Part shown: piece by piece, positions 42,757 through 52,138 of the stretch
How positions within the stretch are numbered: the stretch's first letter is position 1
Layout: every line of letters begins with the position of its first letter
Assembly: GCF_900102435.1 (NCBI RefSeq)
Contig: NZ_FNBU01000007.1
Span: forward strand, 52,188 to 116,187
Reading direction: 5' to 3'
Length of the DNA: 64,000 nt
DNA from: Sporolituus thermophilus DSM 23256
GTDB lineage: Bacteria > Bacillota > Negativicutes > Sporomusales > Thermosinaceae
Notes under the pieces: model-generated
What the model was told of the DNA's origin: nothing
Seen by the model: the letters and a program-made list of their open reading frames with translations, nothing else
Database searches by the model: none
Made by a program: the position numbers and the translations under genes

Positions 42757-44370
42757 TTATAAATATTTTTGCAATGTGCTTCTTACAGCACCAGGTCCGG
42801 CGATCATTTCGTTAAAGTAGCCTTCGATTTTTTCTCCCAAGCCAATTTCATAAAGATTTACGCCAAACAGTTCCGCATTGGAAAGTATCGGCTTTAAGTT
42901 ATCGCCTACCGATGCCGCATCGCCTAACCTGATGCCGGTAACGGCAGCTTTCAGGGTATCCAGCAAAGGATCTGGGCTTAAACCCATTTCTTGGCCCTGA
43001 TCGTCTAGGCCCAGCAGATACCTGCACCAGCCGGCGATAACCAGCGGAATATAGGTAAGATTTTGCGGTTCCAGATCCGGCCTTCGCATATAAGCCTTGA
43101 TGGTTTCACCAAACCTTATCCCTACCTTTTGCGACGTATCTGTTGCAATTCGCTGCGGCGTATCAGGTATATATGGGTTGGGCAGTCTTACCTCAATTAC
43201 CTCTTTAATAAACGCCGCCGGATCCATTATCCCGGGATCAACCACCACTGGCAATCCTTCGTCATAACCAATCTTCTCGACCAGCCTTTTTAGTAACGGG
43301 TCTTGCATTTCCGCAGCAATCGATGTGTATCCCAGCAGGCAACCGAAAATAGCCAGCGCCGTATGCAAAGGATTCAAGCAAGTGCATACCTTCATCCTTT
43401 CCACGTTATCGACCGTTTCGCGGTCGGTAAAAAATACCCCTGCCTGTTCTAGCGGCATACGACCATTCGGGAAATTATCTTCCACTACTAAGTACTGCGG
43501 TTTTTCGGCATTAACAAAAGGAGCAATCCAGGTATTTTTGCTTGTACAAATAATATCCGCACTTTCGAATCCGATTTTATGTAATTCAGCTTTCACGGTT
43601 TCAGAAGGCCGGGGGGTAATTTTATCGATCATGGTCCAGGGGAACGATACTTTTTGCGGATTATTTATATACGCAAGAAATTCTGCTTCAACCAACCCGT
43701 TTTCTACCCACTTCCTGGCTATCGCATCAATTGCACTATGAAGTTTACTGCCATTATGGGAACAATTATCCATGCTCACAAACGCAAGCGGCAGTTCACC
43801 GTTTTTATATCTTACATAAGCCAAGGCCGCCACCTTAGCCATGACGCTTTTAGGACACTCCGGCCCCTTCCGCATATCTTCCTGCACATCGGGTAAATAG
43901 TCGCCGGAAATATTCTTTAAGTTATAACCTTTTTCAGTTATGGTAAAACTGGCTAACTGCAGTGACGGTTTGGCAAATATTTCTTGCAATCTTTGCCAGT
44001 CATCTGCCCGCGAAGGGTCACCCACCAGGCTTTCACTAATGCTGCCGACAATCGTTTTGTCTAAGCTGCCATCGGCATTCATAATTACCAGCAAACCTAA
44101 GTTGTCATACGGCCGGTATATTTTATCGATAATTTCATAATCATAGGTTTCCACCGCAACAATTCCTGTATCAACTTCGCCTGAATTCAAAAGTGCCTGC
44201 TGCAATACGGCAATAAATCCGCGGAAAATATTCCCGGCCCCGAAATGCACCCAAGTTGGATTTTCCTTGGTTAAAGCCACCATTTTCTCATAATCAAATT
44301 TTAACGTTTCCACCCCTGCTTGTTCCCATTTCTCTACATTTTTAATACTTTCCTTGTTTAACTGCAACAT
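42757..44370 (-). CDS. uxuB: Fructuronate reductase/mannitol dehydrogenase-family enzyme
   Basis: 537 residues. Rossmann start 'WVHFGAGNIFRGFIAV' and the family motif 'VSMDNCSHNGSKLH' (K/N/H active site) with 'VVEDNFPNGRMPLEQAGVFF' and 'KVCTCLNPLHTALAIFG'. Reduces fructuronate to mannonate or tagaturonate to altronate with NADH. Neighbouring uxuA points to the mannonate branch. It is the last gene of the uxu region and has a decayed stretch in front. Confidence 0.88.
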   Translation of the reverse strand: MLQLNKESIKNVEKWEQAGVETLKFDYEKMVALTKENPTWVHFGAGNIFRGFIAVLQQALLNSGEVDTGIVAVETYDYEIIDKIYRPYDNLGLLVIMNADGSLDKTIVGSISESLVGDPSRADDWQRLQEIFAKPSLQLASFTITEKGYNLKNISGDYLPDVQEDMRKGPECPKSVMAKVAALAYVRYKNGELPLAFVSMDNCSHNGSKLHSAIDAIARKWVENGLVEAEFLAYINNPQKVSFPWTMIDKITPRPSETVKAELHKIGFESADIICTSKNTWIAPFVNAEKPQYLVVEDNFPNGRMPLEQAGVFFTDRETVDNVERMKVCTCLNPLHTALAIFGCLLGYTSIAAEMQDPLLKRLVEKIGYDEGLPVVVDPGIMDPAAFIKEVIEVRLPNPYIPDTPQRIATDTSQKVGIRFGETIKAYMRRPDLEPQNLTYIPLVIAGWCRYLLGLDDQGQEMGLSPDPLLDTLKAAVTGIRLGDAASVGDNLKPILSNAELFGVNLYEIGLGEKIEGYFNEMIAGPGAVRSTLQKYL

Positions 44371-44384
44371 GGTATCCCCCTCTC

Positions 44385-44625
44385 CCTTTTTTAAAAATCA
44401 ACTTCATATCCCATCTGTTTTACTCTCATAACCGTTTTCGCCCAACTTGGCGGAAACAGCCAGGAAGTTTTCCCGAAGCTATCCCAATAGCCTGAGTTAA
44501 CTGTTTTTCATTTTCGATATACGTCAATCCCATAAGCAACCCCTCAACTTTTATATTGATCTGTTTTCGTTAGCGCTTCTGGCAAGCGCATCCCAGACCC
44601 CATTTTTATGCGCGAGATAGTGTCC
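44385..44625 (-). pseudogene. Decayed gene fragments (uxuA-like 3' end and an unknown frame)
   Basis: Reading the minus strand, one frame ends 'NGVWDALARSANENRSI' at about 44570; this is close to the true UxuA C-terminus here ('[14 protein letters not shown]'). It is followed by an ATG frame with GAGGGG in front ('MGLTYIENEKQLTQ'), then, after a shift, a well-formed tail ('YWDSFGKTSWLFPPSWAK...'). The second product is not recognised. A short new gene cannot be excluded. Confidence 0.4.
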
Positions 44626-44631
44626 AGTTAT

Positions 44632-45348
44632 TTATTTAGTTGTTACTACATTCACGGAATATGCCTTTGGCGGCAAGAAATAGTGCTCGTATTCTTTGCG
44701 CAGATACTCTAAATCAACGACGACTTTATTTAAATGCTTGTCAATCGTCTGCTTGCCCAGCGCTACATCTTTTTCCCGAATAGCCCGCACCAGTTCTTGA
44801 TGCTGAAAAATCAGTTGATCCCAATCATAACCTACCGCCAAATTAAGCATCCTTACCCGGTTATAGTGAGTATTCATTTGCTGCATCATCGCCCAAGTGC
44901 GTGCTTTCTTGCAGCCTTTAAAAATAGTACCGTGCATGCTCTCGTCAAGTTCAAAGAATTTATGGTAGTTCTTCTCTTTAATGCACAGCTCTTGCAGCGT
45001 AACATTGGACTGAAGCTCAAATAGCAGTTCGCTCGGAAAAAAGCTGCAAGCCTGCTGGACGACCTCCCGCTCCAGGGTTTCGCGTACAAACTTCGATTCT
45101 TCAACATGGTCAATATCAATAAGCGAGACGTATGTTCCCTTCTGGGGCAGAATATCCAGCAGGTTTTCCTGCGCCAATTTGATAAACGCTTCCCGCACCG
45201 GTGTACGACTAACATTCAGCTGATCGGCGATATCCTGCTCCGAAAGGCTCTGCCCCGGGGGAAGGGTTAAATTAATAATATTGAATTTTAATAACCGGTA
45301 AACGTACTCGCGTGCCGATTCGTGTTTCGACCGTTCGATAATAAACAA
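44632..45348 (-). CDS. GntR/FadR-family repressor of hexuronate genes
   Basis: 238 residues. N-terminal GntR winged helix ('SLSEQDIADQLNVSRTPVREAFIKLAQENLL') and C-terminal FCD domain with metal-binding His and Asp ('FELDESMHGTIF'). It begins with TTG at 45348, as a TAA blocks the frame 2 codons upstream; AAAGGAG is 12 nt away, so translation may be weak. A 42-bp stretch covering its promoter recurs in front of uxuA, suggesting autoregulation and uxu control. Confidence 0.87.
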   Translation of the reverse strand: MFIIERSKHESAREYVYRLLKFNIINLTLPPGQSLSEQDIADQLNVSRTPVREAFIKLAQENLLDILPQKGTYVSLIDIDHVEESKFVRETLEREVVQQACSFFPSELLFELQSNVTLQELCIKEKNYHKFFELDESMHGTIFKGCKKARTWAMMQQMNTHYNRVRMLNLAVGYDWDQLIFQHQELVRAIREKDVALGKQTIDKHLNKVVVDLEYLRKEYEHYFLPPKAYSVNVVTTK

Positions 45349-45364
45349 GCTTTAATGTAACTCC

Positions 45365-45406
45365 TTTCAAAACATTTCCACTAGAAATTATACCATTCTA
45401 TCATAC
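45365..45406 (-). promoter_or_regulatory. gntR promoter/operator, copy 1 of a 42-bp module
   Basis: Contains TATAAT (45392-45387, minus strand) and an inverted repeat ATTTC-N5-GAAAT (45374-45388) overlapping the start of transcription. 40 of 42 bases match 49650-49691. Confidence 0.75.
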
Positions 45407-45410
45407 ACAA

Positions 45411-45445
45411 ATACATAACCTCGCCATTTAGACAAGGTTATGTAT
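45411..45445. promoter_or_regulatory. Inverted repeat between dctM and gntR
   Basis: Perfect 11-bp arms ATACATAACCT / AGGTTATGTAT with 13-nt loop. Lies just after dctM and just upstream of the gntR promoter; either a terminator without a long T run or a second operator. Confidence 0.55.
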
Positions 45446-45488
45446 GCCAACAAAGCTATAATTACTTTCCCAGATATCTCATGCCACT

Positions 45489-46769
45489 CTACTTGATCAT
45501 TCCCGGCAAGAGCAGACTAAACTGCGGGAAGACCACCAATAACGTTATGGTAATCATAAGCGCAATGACAAACGGCACGCTTTCTTTAACAAAGGCCTCG
45601 ATCGGTATGTTCCCCAGCGAGCAGACCGTATACATGTTAACCCCGACCGGTGGCGTAATCCCGCCGATTTGCACCATAATGGCCATAATTATCCCGAAAT
45701 GCACCGGATCGAAGCCCGCTTTGGTAACAATCGGCAAAAAGATCGGCGTGAGAAGCAAGATGTTTACCGTACCTTCCATCACCATGCCGGCAACAAATAA
45801 AAAGGCGATAATGGTCCCCATAATCACATACGGATTATCTGATATGCCGACAATAAAATTGGCCAATTGGACCGGCACTTTTTCATAACCAAGCACATAA
45901 CTTACTACAGCTGCCATGGAAATGATCAGCATGATGACGGCATTGTCCTCAGCAGTATCTTTCAGCGCCGCATTCAGCTTTTCCCAACTTAACTCCCGAT
46001 AAATATACTTACCGATCAGGAAGGCATACACCACGGCAAAAGCCGCGGCTTCGGTCGCGGTAAAAATTCCGAGCCGGATGGTAAGCACCAACAAAACCGG
46101 GAATAACAGGGCCCAAAAGCTTTCTTTGACCGCCTCCACCAATTCGCCCAACGTCCGTTTCCGATTCCGACCGTCAGCGTCGTAACCCCGTTTTTTCGCC
46201 GCAACATACGCGGTAAACATGAGAACCAGGCCCATGAGTAGCCCCGGAATAATACCGGCAATAAGGAGTTTTCCGATGGAAACCTGGCCGACAAAACCAT
46301 ACAGTACAAGCCCTATGCTCGGTGGGATAATTGCCGTCGTCAGCGAACCGGAGGCCAATACGGCAGCCGAAAACCCGTCGGAATAACCGCGCTTGCGCAT
46401 TTCCGGCAACAAGATCCGCGCCTGCATCGCCGCGTCGGCGTTGGATGAACCTGACACCCCGCCCATGAGCATGCTTAGAACAATCGAGACATGGGCCAAT
46501 CCCCCGATCAAATGACCGGTCAGGACGTCTGCCAGTTTCATCAACCTGGCGGTTATGCCAGCGGCATTCATGATATGACCGGCCAAGATGAAAAAGGGCA
46601 CAGCCAAAAGCGGATAAGATTGTGTCCCGGTTATCATGCGCTGGGCGACGACAGGAAGCGGTATGCTGGTTTCCGTAAAAAAATAGGTCATACCAGCAAT
46701 ACCCAATGTAAACGCTATTGGTACATTGATTAAAAGCAGAACAGTAAATATCAGTAATACTGTTAACAA
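45489..46769 (-). CDS. dctM: TRAP transporter large permease (uxu operon)
   Basis: 426 residues, about 12 TM helices. 'YPLLAVPFFILAGHIMNAAGI', 'GGVSGSSNADAAMQARILLPEM' and 'GGITPPVGVNMYT' are DctM signatures. TTG at 46769 with AGGGGAATAAC is preferred; the longer frame to 46859 is non-homologous. Likely imports hexuronates or their catabolic relatives. About 30% similar in appearance to the first TRAP permease, so not a recent duplicate. Confidence 0.92.
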   Translation of the reverse strand: MLTVLLIFTVLLLINVPIAFTLGIAGMTYFFTETSIPLPVVAQRMITGTQSYPLLAVPFFILAGHIMNAAGITARLMKLADVLTGHLIGGLAHVSIVLSMLMGGVSGSSNADAAMQARILLPEMRKRGYSDGFSAAVLASGSLTTAIIPPSIGLVLYGFVGQVSIGKLLIAGIIPGLLMGLVLMFTAYVAAKKRGYDADGRNRKRTLGELVEAVKESFWALLFPVLLVLTIRLGIFTATEAAAFAVVYAFLIGKYIYRELSWEKLNAALKDTAEDNAVIMLIISMAAVVSYVLGYEKVPVQLANFIVGISDNPYVIMGTIIAFLFVAGMVMEGTVNILLLTPIFLPIVTKAGFDPVHFGIIMAIMVQIGGITPPVGVNMYTVCSLGNIPIEAFVKESVPFVIALMITITLLVVFPQFSLLLPGMIK

Positions 46770-46798
46770 GTTATTCCCCTCGCTTCTCCACCGGATTT

Positions 46799-47275
46799 CT
46801 AATCTACCCGGCCAAAATTGCAGATAAGCGTCACAATCTTCGTCACCGTCGTCAGACACATGAGCGCGGCCCCCACCGGCACCGCCATTGCCACATAGGC
46901 ATAACTTACCGGCAAATCGCCCAATATCCGACCGTTATTGGCAATGGTCAAAACGACGCCGACGTGAGTAATTGCCGCCAAAAATGCCAGTACAATGAAA
47001 TGGACGATCAGCATTACAATTTTTCTTAAGCGAATTGGCAACCGCTGAGTAAGATAGTCCACCCCTAAGTGGCGATCCTGCCGCAAAACCAGATCGGAAC
47101 CGATGTAGATAAGCCAGACAAACAAGGCAGCCGCCACCGTGTCGGCGCCGTTTATCGGATAGCCTAAATAGCGTAACAACGAAGAAAAAAAGACCAACAA
47201 AACGATCAGCACCAATAATAACCTGGACAAGACAACTTCAACTTTGTCAACGATTTCACCCAATCGTTGCACCAT
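46799..47275 (-). CDS. dctQ: TRAP transporter small permease (uxu operon)
   Basis: 158 residues, four TM helices, 'NGADTVAAALFVWLIYIGSDLVLRQDRHLGVDYL' motif of DctQ. ATG preceded by GGGGGGCTAAGT. Lies between dctP (86 nt) and dctM (29 nt). Confidence 0.9.
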   Translation of the reverse strand: MVQRLGEIVDKVEVVLSRLLLVLIVLLVFFSSLLRYLGYPINGADTVAAALFVWLIYIGSDLVLRQDRHLGVDYLTQRLPIRLRKIVMLIVHFIVLAFLAAITHVGVVLTIANNGRILGDLPVSYAYVAMAVPVGAALMCLTTVTKIVTLICNFGRVD

Positions 47276-47360
47276 ACTTAGCCCCCCGGTTTTGACAGAT
47301 TCAAAATAATTTTAGGTGGTATGCCGGTATTGCCCGGCATACCACTATTAAATCACGGCT

Positions 47361-48365
47361 TTATTTGCCCAACAATTTATTAACTTCCTTGCGCAATTCC
47401 TGATAGTTCAGCTTGGTATATACCGCCTCGGTCTTTTGCTTGAACGGTTTGGTGTCGATTTCCTTGATTACCGCACCGGCAGCTGCCATTTTGGCTTCAA
47501 GCTCTTTCTGGCCGGACAGAAGCTTATTGGTTGTAAAGTCGCCCGCTTTGACCGATTCCTCGATCAGGATTTGCTGATATTCTTTCGGCAATTGTTCAAA
47601 CCATTTTGTGCCAACAACCAAACAGTTCCACAATTGAATATGACCGGTTTTGGTAATATATTTGCCAACTTCATACAATCTTGCCCCATAAGTAGCCGGA
47701 TCTTGCGCCTCGGCCCCATCAATAACCCCTTGTTCAAATGCGGGATAAGTTTCAGTCCAAGGTAAAACCACCGGACTAGCCCCCATGGCTTTAACCGTTT
47801 CCTGCCAAACCGGTGCGCCAGGGGTTCTGATCTTTAAGCCGTCAAGATCTTCCGGACCGTTAATCGGCTTTTTGGTAACAAGGTTACGCGAGCCGGTGTA
47901 ATAGTTAAACGACAGCACGGTTAGGCCTTTTTTCTGGGAAAGGTCAGTCGTCCATTTTTTAACCAAATCGGACTTAACCAGTTTTTGCATTTCCGGCACG
48001 GAATCGGTTAGGTATGGCGCAAGCAATATCCCGATCTCGGGTACCCAAACGCCTAAGCGGCCGGCATCGGAGTTAACCGCGACGTTTCCGCCCATCATGG
48101 CCTGCTGCAATAAATCCTCGTCATTGCCCAATACGCCGTTTGGATAGAGTTCAACTTTAACTTTGCCATTGGTACGGGCTTCCACACCCTTTTTAAACTC
48201 AGAGTAGCCCAAGTATACCGGATCCTGCTCGTTGATAACCATATGGATCTTAAGCGTATATGTTTTGTCCCCCTGCGGTTGCTGGGTCTTGGTTGAACTG
48301 CCGCAGGCAGTAAGCGTTAGTATTGCCACAATCAGCAATACAACAAGAATAAGTCGTTTGGACAT
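47361..48365 (-). CDS. dctP: TRAP solute-binding lipoprotein (uxu operon)
   Basis: 334 residues. Lipobox 'ILTLTACGSS'; 'GKVKVELYPNGVLGNDEDLLQQAMMG', 'GLKIRTPGAPVWQETVKAMGASP' (ligand Arg) and 'QGVIDGAEAQDPATYG'. Binds the incoming hexuronate-like acid. ATG 48365 keeps the AAAGGG site 9 nt away; a GTG at 48371 is possible. 158 nt from uxuA. Confidence 0.92.
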   Translation of the reverse strand: MSKRLILVVLLIVAILTLTACGSSTKTQQPQGDKTYTLKIHMVINEQDPVYLGYSEFKKGVEARTNGKVKVELYPNGVLGNDEDLLQQAMMGGNVAVNSDAGRLGVWVPEIGILLAPYLTDSVPEMQKLVKSDLVKKWTTDLSQKKGLTVLSFNYYTGSRNLVTKKPINGPEDLDGLKIRTPGAPVWQETVKAMGASPVVLPWTETYPAFEQGVIDGAEAQDPATYGARLYEVGKYITKTGHIQLWNCLVVGTKWFEQLPKEYQQILIEESVKAGDFTTNKLLSGQKELEAKMAAAGAVIKEIDTKPFKQKTEAVYTKLNYQELRKEVNKLLGK

Positions 48366-48522
48366 TTTCACGCACCCTTTCCTTTAAACTTATAATCGCG
48401 AAACAAAAATAAGGCAGGCAGGTCTATTTTCCCAAACACACAAATTAGCCCTCTAGCAGCCCACCTCCGACACCAAATTACACCTTTACCTTTAGACGAC
48501 ATCACCTCTTGTTGGCAACTGG

Positions 48523-49602
48523 TTATCCTTTTTTATCCTGTCGCGCGAGTGCATCCCAGATCCCCTGTAAATACACCGCGCCCAGTGCCCGGTCATACAA
48601 GCCGTAGCCCGGCCGGCCGTCTTCACCCCAAATCATCCGGCCGTGATCCGGACGCAGCGGACCATCAAATCCCGTATCGTATAACGCCTTCATAATGCCA
48701 TACATATCGAGCGAGGCCTCATCGTCTTTGTGAGCGGTTTCGACAAAAACGCCCGGCTCGTATATCTTGATGTTGCGGACATGGGCAAAATGGATTTTCT
48801 TCATTTGGCCAAAGTGGCGGAAAATAGCCACCATGTCATTTTGGGTATTGGCCCCGAGCGAACCGCTGCACAGTGCCAAGCCATTGGCCGGGCTGTCCAC
48901 CAGCTTCACAATCCGCTCCAGGTTTTCCTTGGACACAACAATGCGCGGCAACCCAAACACCGACCAAGGTGGATCGTCCGGGTGAATCGCCATTTTTATG
49001 CCACACTCCTCGGCAGTCGGAATAATCCCCTCTAAAAAGTACTTCAAATTGGCAAAAAGCTTTTCTTCGTTGATGTCTTTATATAAATCAAACAGCTTCT
49101 TTATCTCAGTCAGGCGTTCTTTTTCCCAGCCGGGCAGTTCAAACCCGTTCGATCCCTTCTCCATTTCCTCAACAAGCACTTCCGGCTTCAAACCCCGGAT
49201 AATTTTTTCGTCATAAGACATTGTCGTTGAACCGTCTGGCAGAACTTTGGCCAGATCGGTACGCATCCAGTCGAAAACAGGCATAAAATTATAGCAAACA
49301 ACGCTAACTCCGGCTTTAGCCAAATTCCTTAGGGTCTTACAGTAGTTCTCAATATAGCGGTCTCTGGTCGGCAGCCCGAGTTTAATATCTTCATGAACGT
49401 TTACACTTTCTACCGTTTTAAACATAAGTCCGGCAGCTTCTATCTGGCGTTTAAGTTCCAGAATATCTTCGTACGGCCACACTTCGCCTACCGGGATATG
49501 ATAGAGCGCGCTGACAACATTCCGCATCCCCGGAATTTGCTTAATATAGCTCAGCGGAATCTTGTCCAACTTGCTGCCATACCAACGAAAAGACATGAGC
49601 AT
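48523..49602 (-). CDS. uxuA: Mannonate dehydratase
   Basis: 359 residues, TIM barrel of the UxuA family. '[17 protein letters not shown]', '[19 protein letters not shown]' (His and Asp metal ligands), '[17 protein letters not shown]' and '[21 protein letters not shown]' are diagnostic; '[15 protein letters not shown]' follows. Converts D-mannonate to 2-keto-3-deoxygluconate. First gene of the uxuA-dctPQM unit behind the shared promoter module. ATG 49602 follows GGAGGGATAAAGTTAT. Confidence 0.95.
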   Translation of the reverse strand: MLMSFRWYGSKLDKIPLSYIKQIPGMRNVVSALYHIPVGEVWPYEDILELKRQIEAAGLMFKTVESVNVHEDIKLGLPTRDRYIENYCKTLRNLAKAGVSVVCYNFMPVFDWMRTDLAKVLPDGSTTMSYDEKIIRGLKPEVLVEEMEKGSNGFELPGWEKERLTEIKKLFDLYKDINEEKLFANLKYFLEGIIPTAEECGIKMAIHPDDPPWSVFGLPRIVVSKENLERIVKLVDSPANGLALCSGSLGANTQNDMVAIFRHFGQMKKIHFAHVRNIKIYEPGVFVETAHKDDEASLDMYGIMKALYDTGFDGPLRPDHGRMIWGEDGRPGYGLYDRALGAVYLQGIWDALARQDKKG

Positions 49603-49649
49603 ATAACTTTATCCCTCCATAAAATAGAACTTATTTGGCTGTTATTACA

Positions 49650-49691
49650 TTTCAAAACATTTCCACGAGAAATTATACCATTCTACCATAC
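49650..49691 (-). promoter_or_regulatory. uxuA operator/promoter core, copy 2 of the 42-bp module
   Basis: 40 of 42 bases identical to 45365-45406. Has TATAAT (49677-49672) and the ATTTC-N5-GAAAT repeat (49659-49673); just upstream TTTACA (49700-49695) gives a 17-nt spacer and a complete sigma-A promoter. Confidence 0.8.
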
Positions 49692-49786
49692 TAGTGTAAA
49701 TAGTGTGTTAAAAACTTTTTCCTGAAGTTGTGAAAACTTAAACAATATCCGTCCCACTTAGAAGCACCGGCCAACTAGTAATAGAA

Positions 49787-50017
49787 ATGTATTGTCGAAA
49801 TTATCCTCAGCCAATGCAAAAACAACAAACGACGCAATCTCCCGAAGAACGCCACGCGTATATGGAACGGAAAATGAAAAATCCGCCGGATATAATCGGC
49901 GAATTAATTAAGCATATCGGCCTTTCCAAAGAGCAAGCCAGGGCCGTAGCCGATGCCCTTCGCCCCCCTGCCCCACCTCCCCATGACGCTCCCCATTGCA
50001 GACCAAAACCTGAATAA
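49787..50017 (+). CDS. Hypothetical small protein (76 aa)
   Basis: 76 residues: a polar N-terminal part, a helix-rich middle ('PPDIIGELIKHIGLSKEQARAVADALRPP') and a proline/histidine-rich end. No family recognised. No clear ribosome site precedes the ATG; the composition is protein-like, so the call is tentative. Confidence 0.4.
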   Translation: MYCRNYPQPMQKQQTTQSPEERHAYMERKMKNPPDIIGELIKHIGLSKEQARAVADALRPPAPPPHDAPHCRPKPE

Positions 50018-50200
50018 ACCGTGACAATTCCGGCAAAGAGAATCTTGGTATATAAGGGATCCGCAGCCTAGACCAAGCCAGCTCCAACGCCCAAGATGCA
50101 ATCTCTATAGTCCAGAACGGCAGAAGGGATGCTGGAAGTATAAGCTGCATACTAAGGTAGCTAGCTAACGGCCGCAGCTTATAAATAATGCTCGCATAAC

Positions 50201-50230
50201 TTGACGAAAAAATCCAAAAAGTGATAGAAT
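50201..50230 (+). promoter_or_regulatory. hutP promoter
   Basis: TTGACG, 18-nt spacer and TAGAAT, 29 nt before the hutP start. Confidence 0.65.
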
Positions 50231-50258
50231 CTTACATATAGAGATAGAGGGAATGAGA

Positions 50259-50714
50259 ATGAGTGACTTTAATCCGCCCTTTTTGGTTCAAAGCATACGT
50301 AGTGTAGCAACGGCGGCTATGCTGCTGGCCCTAACCCGCACAATCAGTGATGAAGAGACAGTAAAAAAAATGCTTGCCGATCAAGGTTACCGCTTTGTAG
50401 TGACTGAAGTCGGAGGTAAATCGTCATTAACGGAATTTCAGGAAAAAACTACCAAAGCAGTTATCGGCGCAGCCTTAAACAGTGGGATTATTGGCAAGTC
50501 CGCAACTAACTATCATGCTTTGCTCCACGCAACTGACGAAGCAAAGCGTGGTATAATGGTCAATGTTGCCAGCAGTGTAAGCCTGGCTGTGAAGATTGCG
50601 ATTGTCAGAGATGATTCGTGGATAGCAGTCGCCTTATTTGGTGATTCAGCGCTTCATCCACTGACCAACCATGAGAGAGCCGGACTAGGTGTAATGCATC
50701 TGGGAAACGGGTAA
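50259..50714 (+). CDS. hutP: HutP-family RNA-binding antiterminator
   Basis: 151 residues, same size as Bacillus HutP. The metal/histidine-binding pair lies in 'NYHALLHATDEAKRG'; 'GIMVNVASSVSLAVKIAIVRDDSWIAVALFG' and 'LTNHERAGLGVMHL' complete the fold. In Bacillus it antiterminates hut mRNA with L-His and Mg2+. No hut genes follow here, so the target is unknown. ATG at 50259 follows AGAGGGA by about 7 nt; the ATG at 50253 is too close. Confidence 0.85.
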   Translation: MSDFNPPFLVQSIRSVATAAMLLALTRTISDEETVKKMLADQGYRFVVTEVGGKSSLTEFQEKTTKAVIGAALNSGIIGKSATNYHALLHATDEAKRGIMVNVASSVSLAVKIAIVRDDSWIAVALFGDSALHPLTNHERAGLGVMHLGNG

Positions 50715-50745
50715 GTCTTACGCAACCAAAATTTAATAATAAGCT

Positions 50746-50797
50746 AGTGAAAAAGGGACAGAGTGAGTGACCTACTCCTGCTGTCCCTTTGTTTTTT
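50746..50797 (+). terminator. Terminator after hutP
   Basis: AAAGGGACAG ... CTGTCCCTTT stem and TGTTTTTTC. Whether it is HutP-controlled attenuation of the CoA-transferase gene is open. Confidence 0.75.
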
Positions 50798-50903
50798 CAT
50801 TAGTAATGACACGCCGGAAGGAGGTAGACAGCCAAAAGAAGCAAGCGTATGTAATTAGATTGGCGCCTTCAAATATTATCTGTAATAAAAGGAGATGTTT
50901 AAA

Positions 50904-52082
50904 ATGAAAGCATTGCAAGGAATTCGCGTATTGGATTTGACCCGGGTTCTGGCGGGACCGTACTGCACAATGATGCTGGCGGATTATGGCGCTGATGTTA
51001 TCAAGATTGAGCCACCTGAAGTAGGTGACGACTCCCGTGCCTTTGGACCGTTTGTTGGTAAAGAAAGCGCTTATTTTATGAGCCTTAACAGAAACAAGCG
51101 CTCGATCGCCTTAAACTTTAAACGTCAGGAAGAACGTGATCTATTCAAAGAAATGGTAAAACATGCCGACGTCGTTGTGGAAAACTATCGTCCCGGTACA
51201 ATGGAAAAATTCGGGCTTGGCTATGACCAACTAAAAGAGCTTAATCCCAAATTAATATATGCTGCATGTTCTGGGTTCGGACACACCGGTCCTTACCGCG
51301 ATAAACCGGCCTATGATATAATCGTACAAGCCATGGGGGGAATAATGAGTATTACCGGTCCCGAAAACGGTGACCCGACCCGTGTTGGCGCTTCAGTAGG
51401 GGACATTATCGCCGGTATGTTCACTGCATATGGCATAATGATGGCTCTGTTCCACCGGGAAAGAACCGGGGAAGGACAAAAAATAGATGTAGGAATGCTC
51501 GACTGCCAAGTTGCAATATTGGAAAATGCAATTGCGCGCTATGTGACTTCTGGCGTTGTGCCAGGGCCGTTAGGAAACCGTCATCCGTCCATCACACCCT
51601 TCTCATCTTTTACGGCGAAAGACGGATACATTATTGTAGGCGCCGGTAATGACCGGTTGTGGGAACGCTTATGCAATATTTTAGGTCGTCCTGATCTGAT
51701 TAAGGACGAACGCTTCGACACGAATGCCCGCCGAACGGCTAATGCAAAAGAACTAACTACGATCCTAAATGAAATATTTAAAGAAAAAACAATCGCTGAA
51801 TGGTTGACCGCTTTGGAAGAAGCCGGACTTCCTTGCGCGCCGATCAATACTATTGACAAGATCGTGAATGATCCACATATTCAGGCGAGAGAGATGATAG
51901 TCGAAGTTGAACACCCGGTAGCCGGTAAACTCAAAATGCCAGGAGTTCCGGTAAAGATGTCGGCGACCCCCGGCTCAGTAGAATTTCCAGCTCCGCTTTT
52001 GGGGCAGCATACCTATGAAATTATCAGAGAAGTATTAGGGTGGGACGATACAAAAATCAGTCAGTTTTTCGATGGCAAGTAA
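50904..52082 (+). CDS. CaiB/BaiF (class III) CoA-transferase
   Basis: 392 residues. N-terminal '[38 protein letters not shown]', catalytic Asp in '[16 protein letters not shown]', and '[29 protein letters not shown]' match the family. It moves CoA between carboxylic acids. No acyl-CoA dehydrogenase or hydratase is adjacent, so substrates are unknown. Start at 50904 keeps AAAGGAG 9 nt away; the ATG at 50895 is inside the spacer. Confidence 0.9.
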   Translation: [392 protein letters not shown]

Positions 52083-52138
52083 TACTAGCTTTTTCAGAAA
52101 AGGCTAATTCTCTTTACGCTCTCTGATACGGAGGCACT

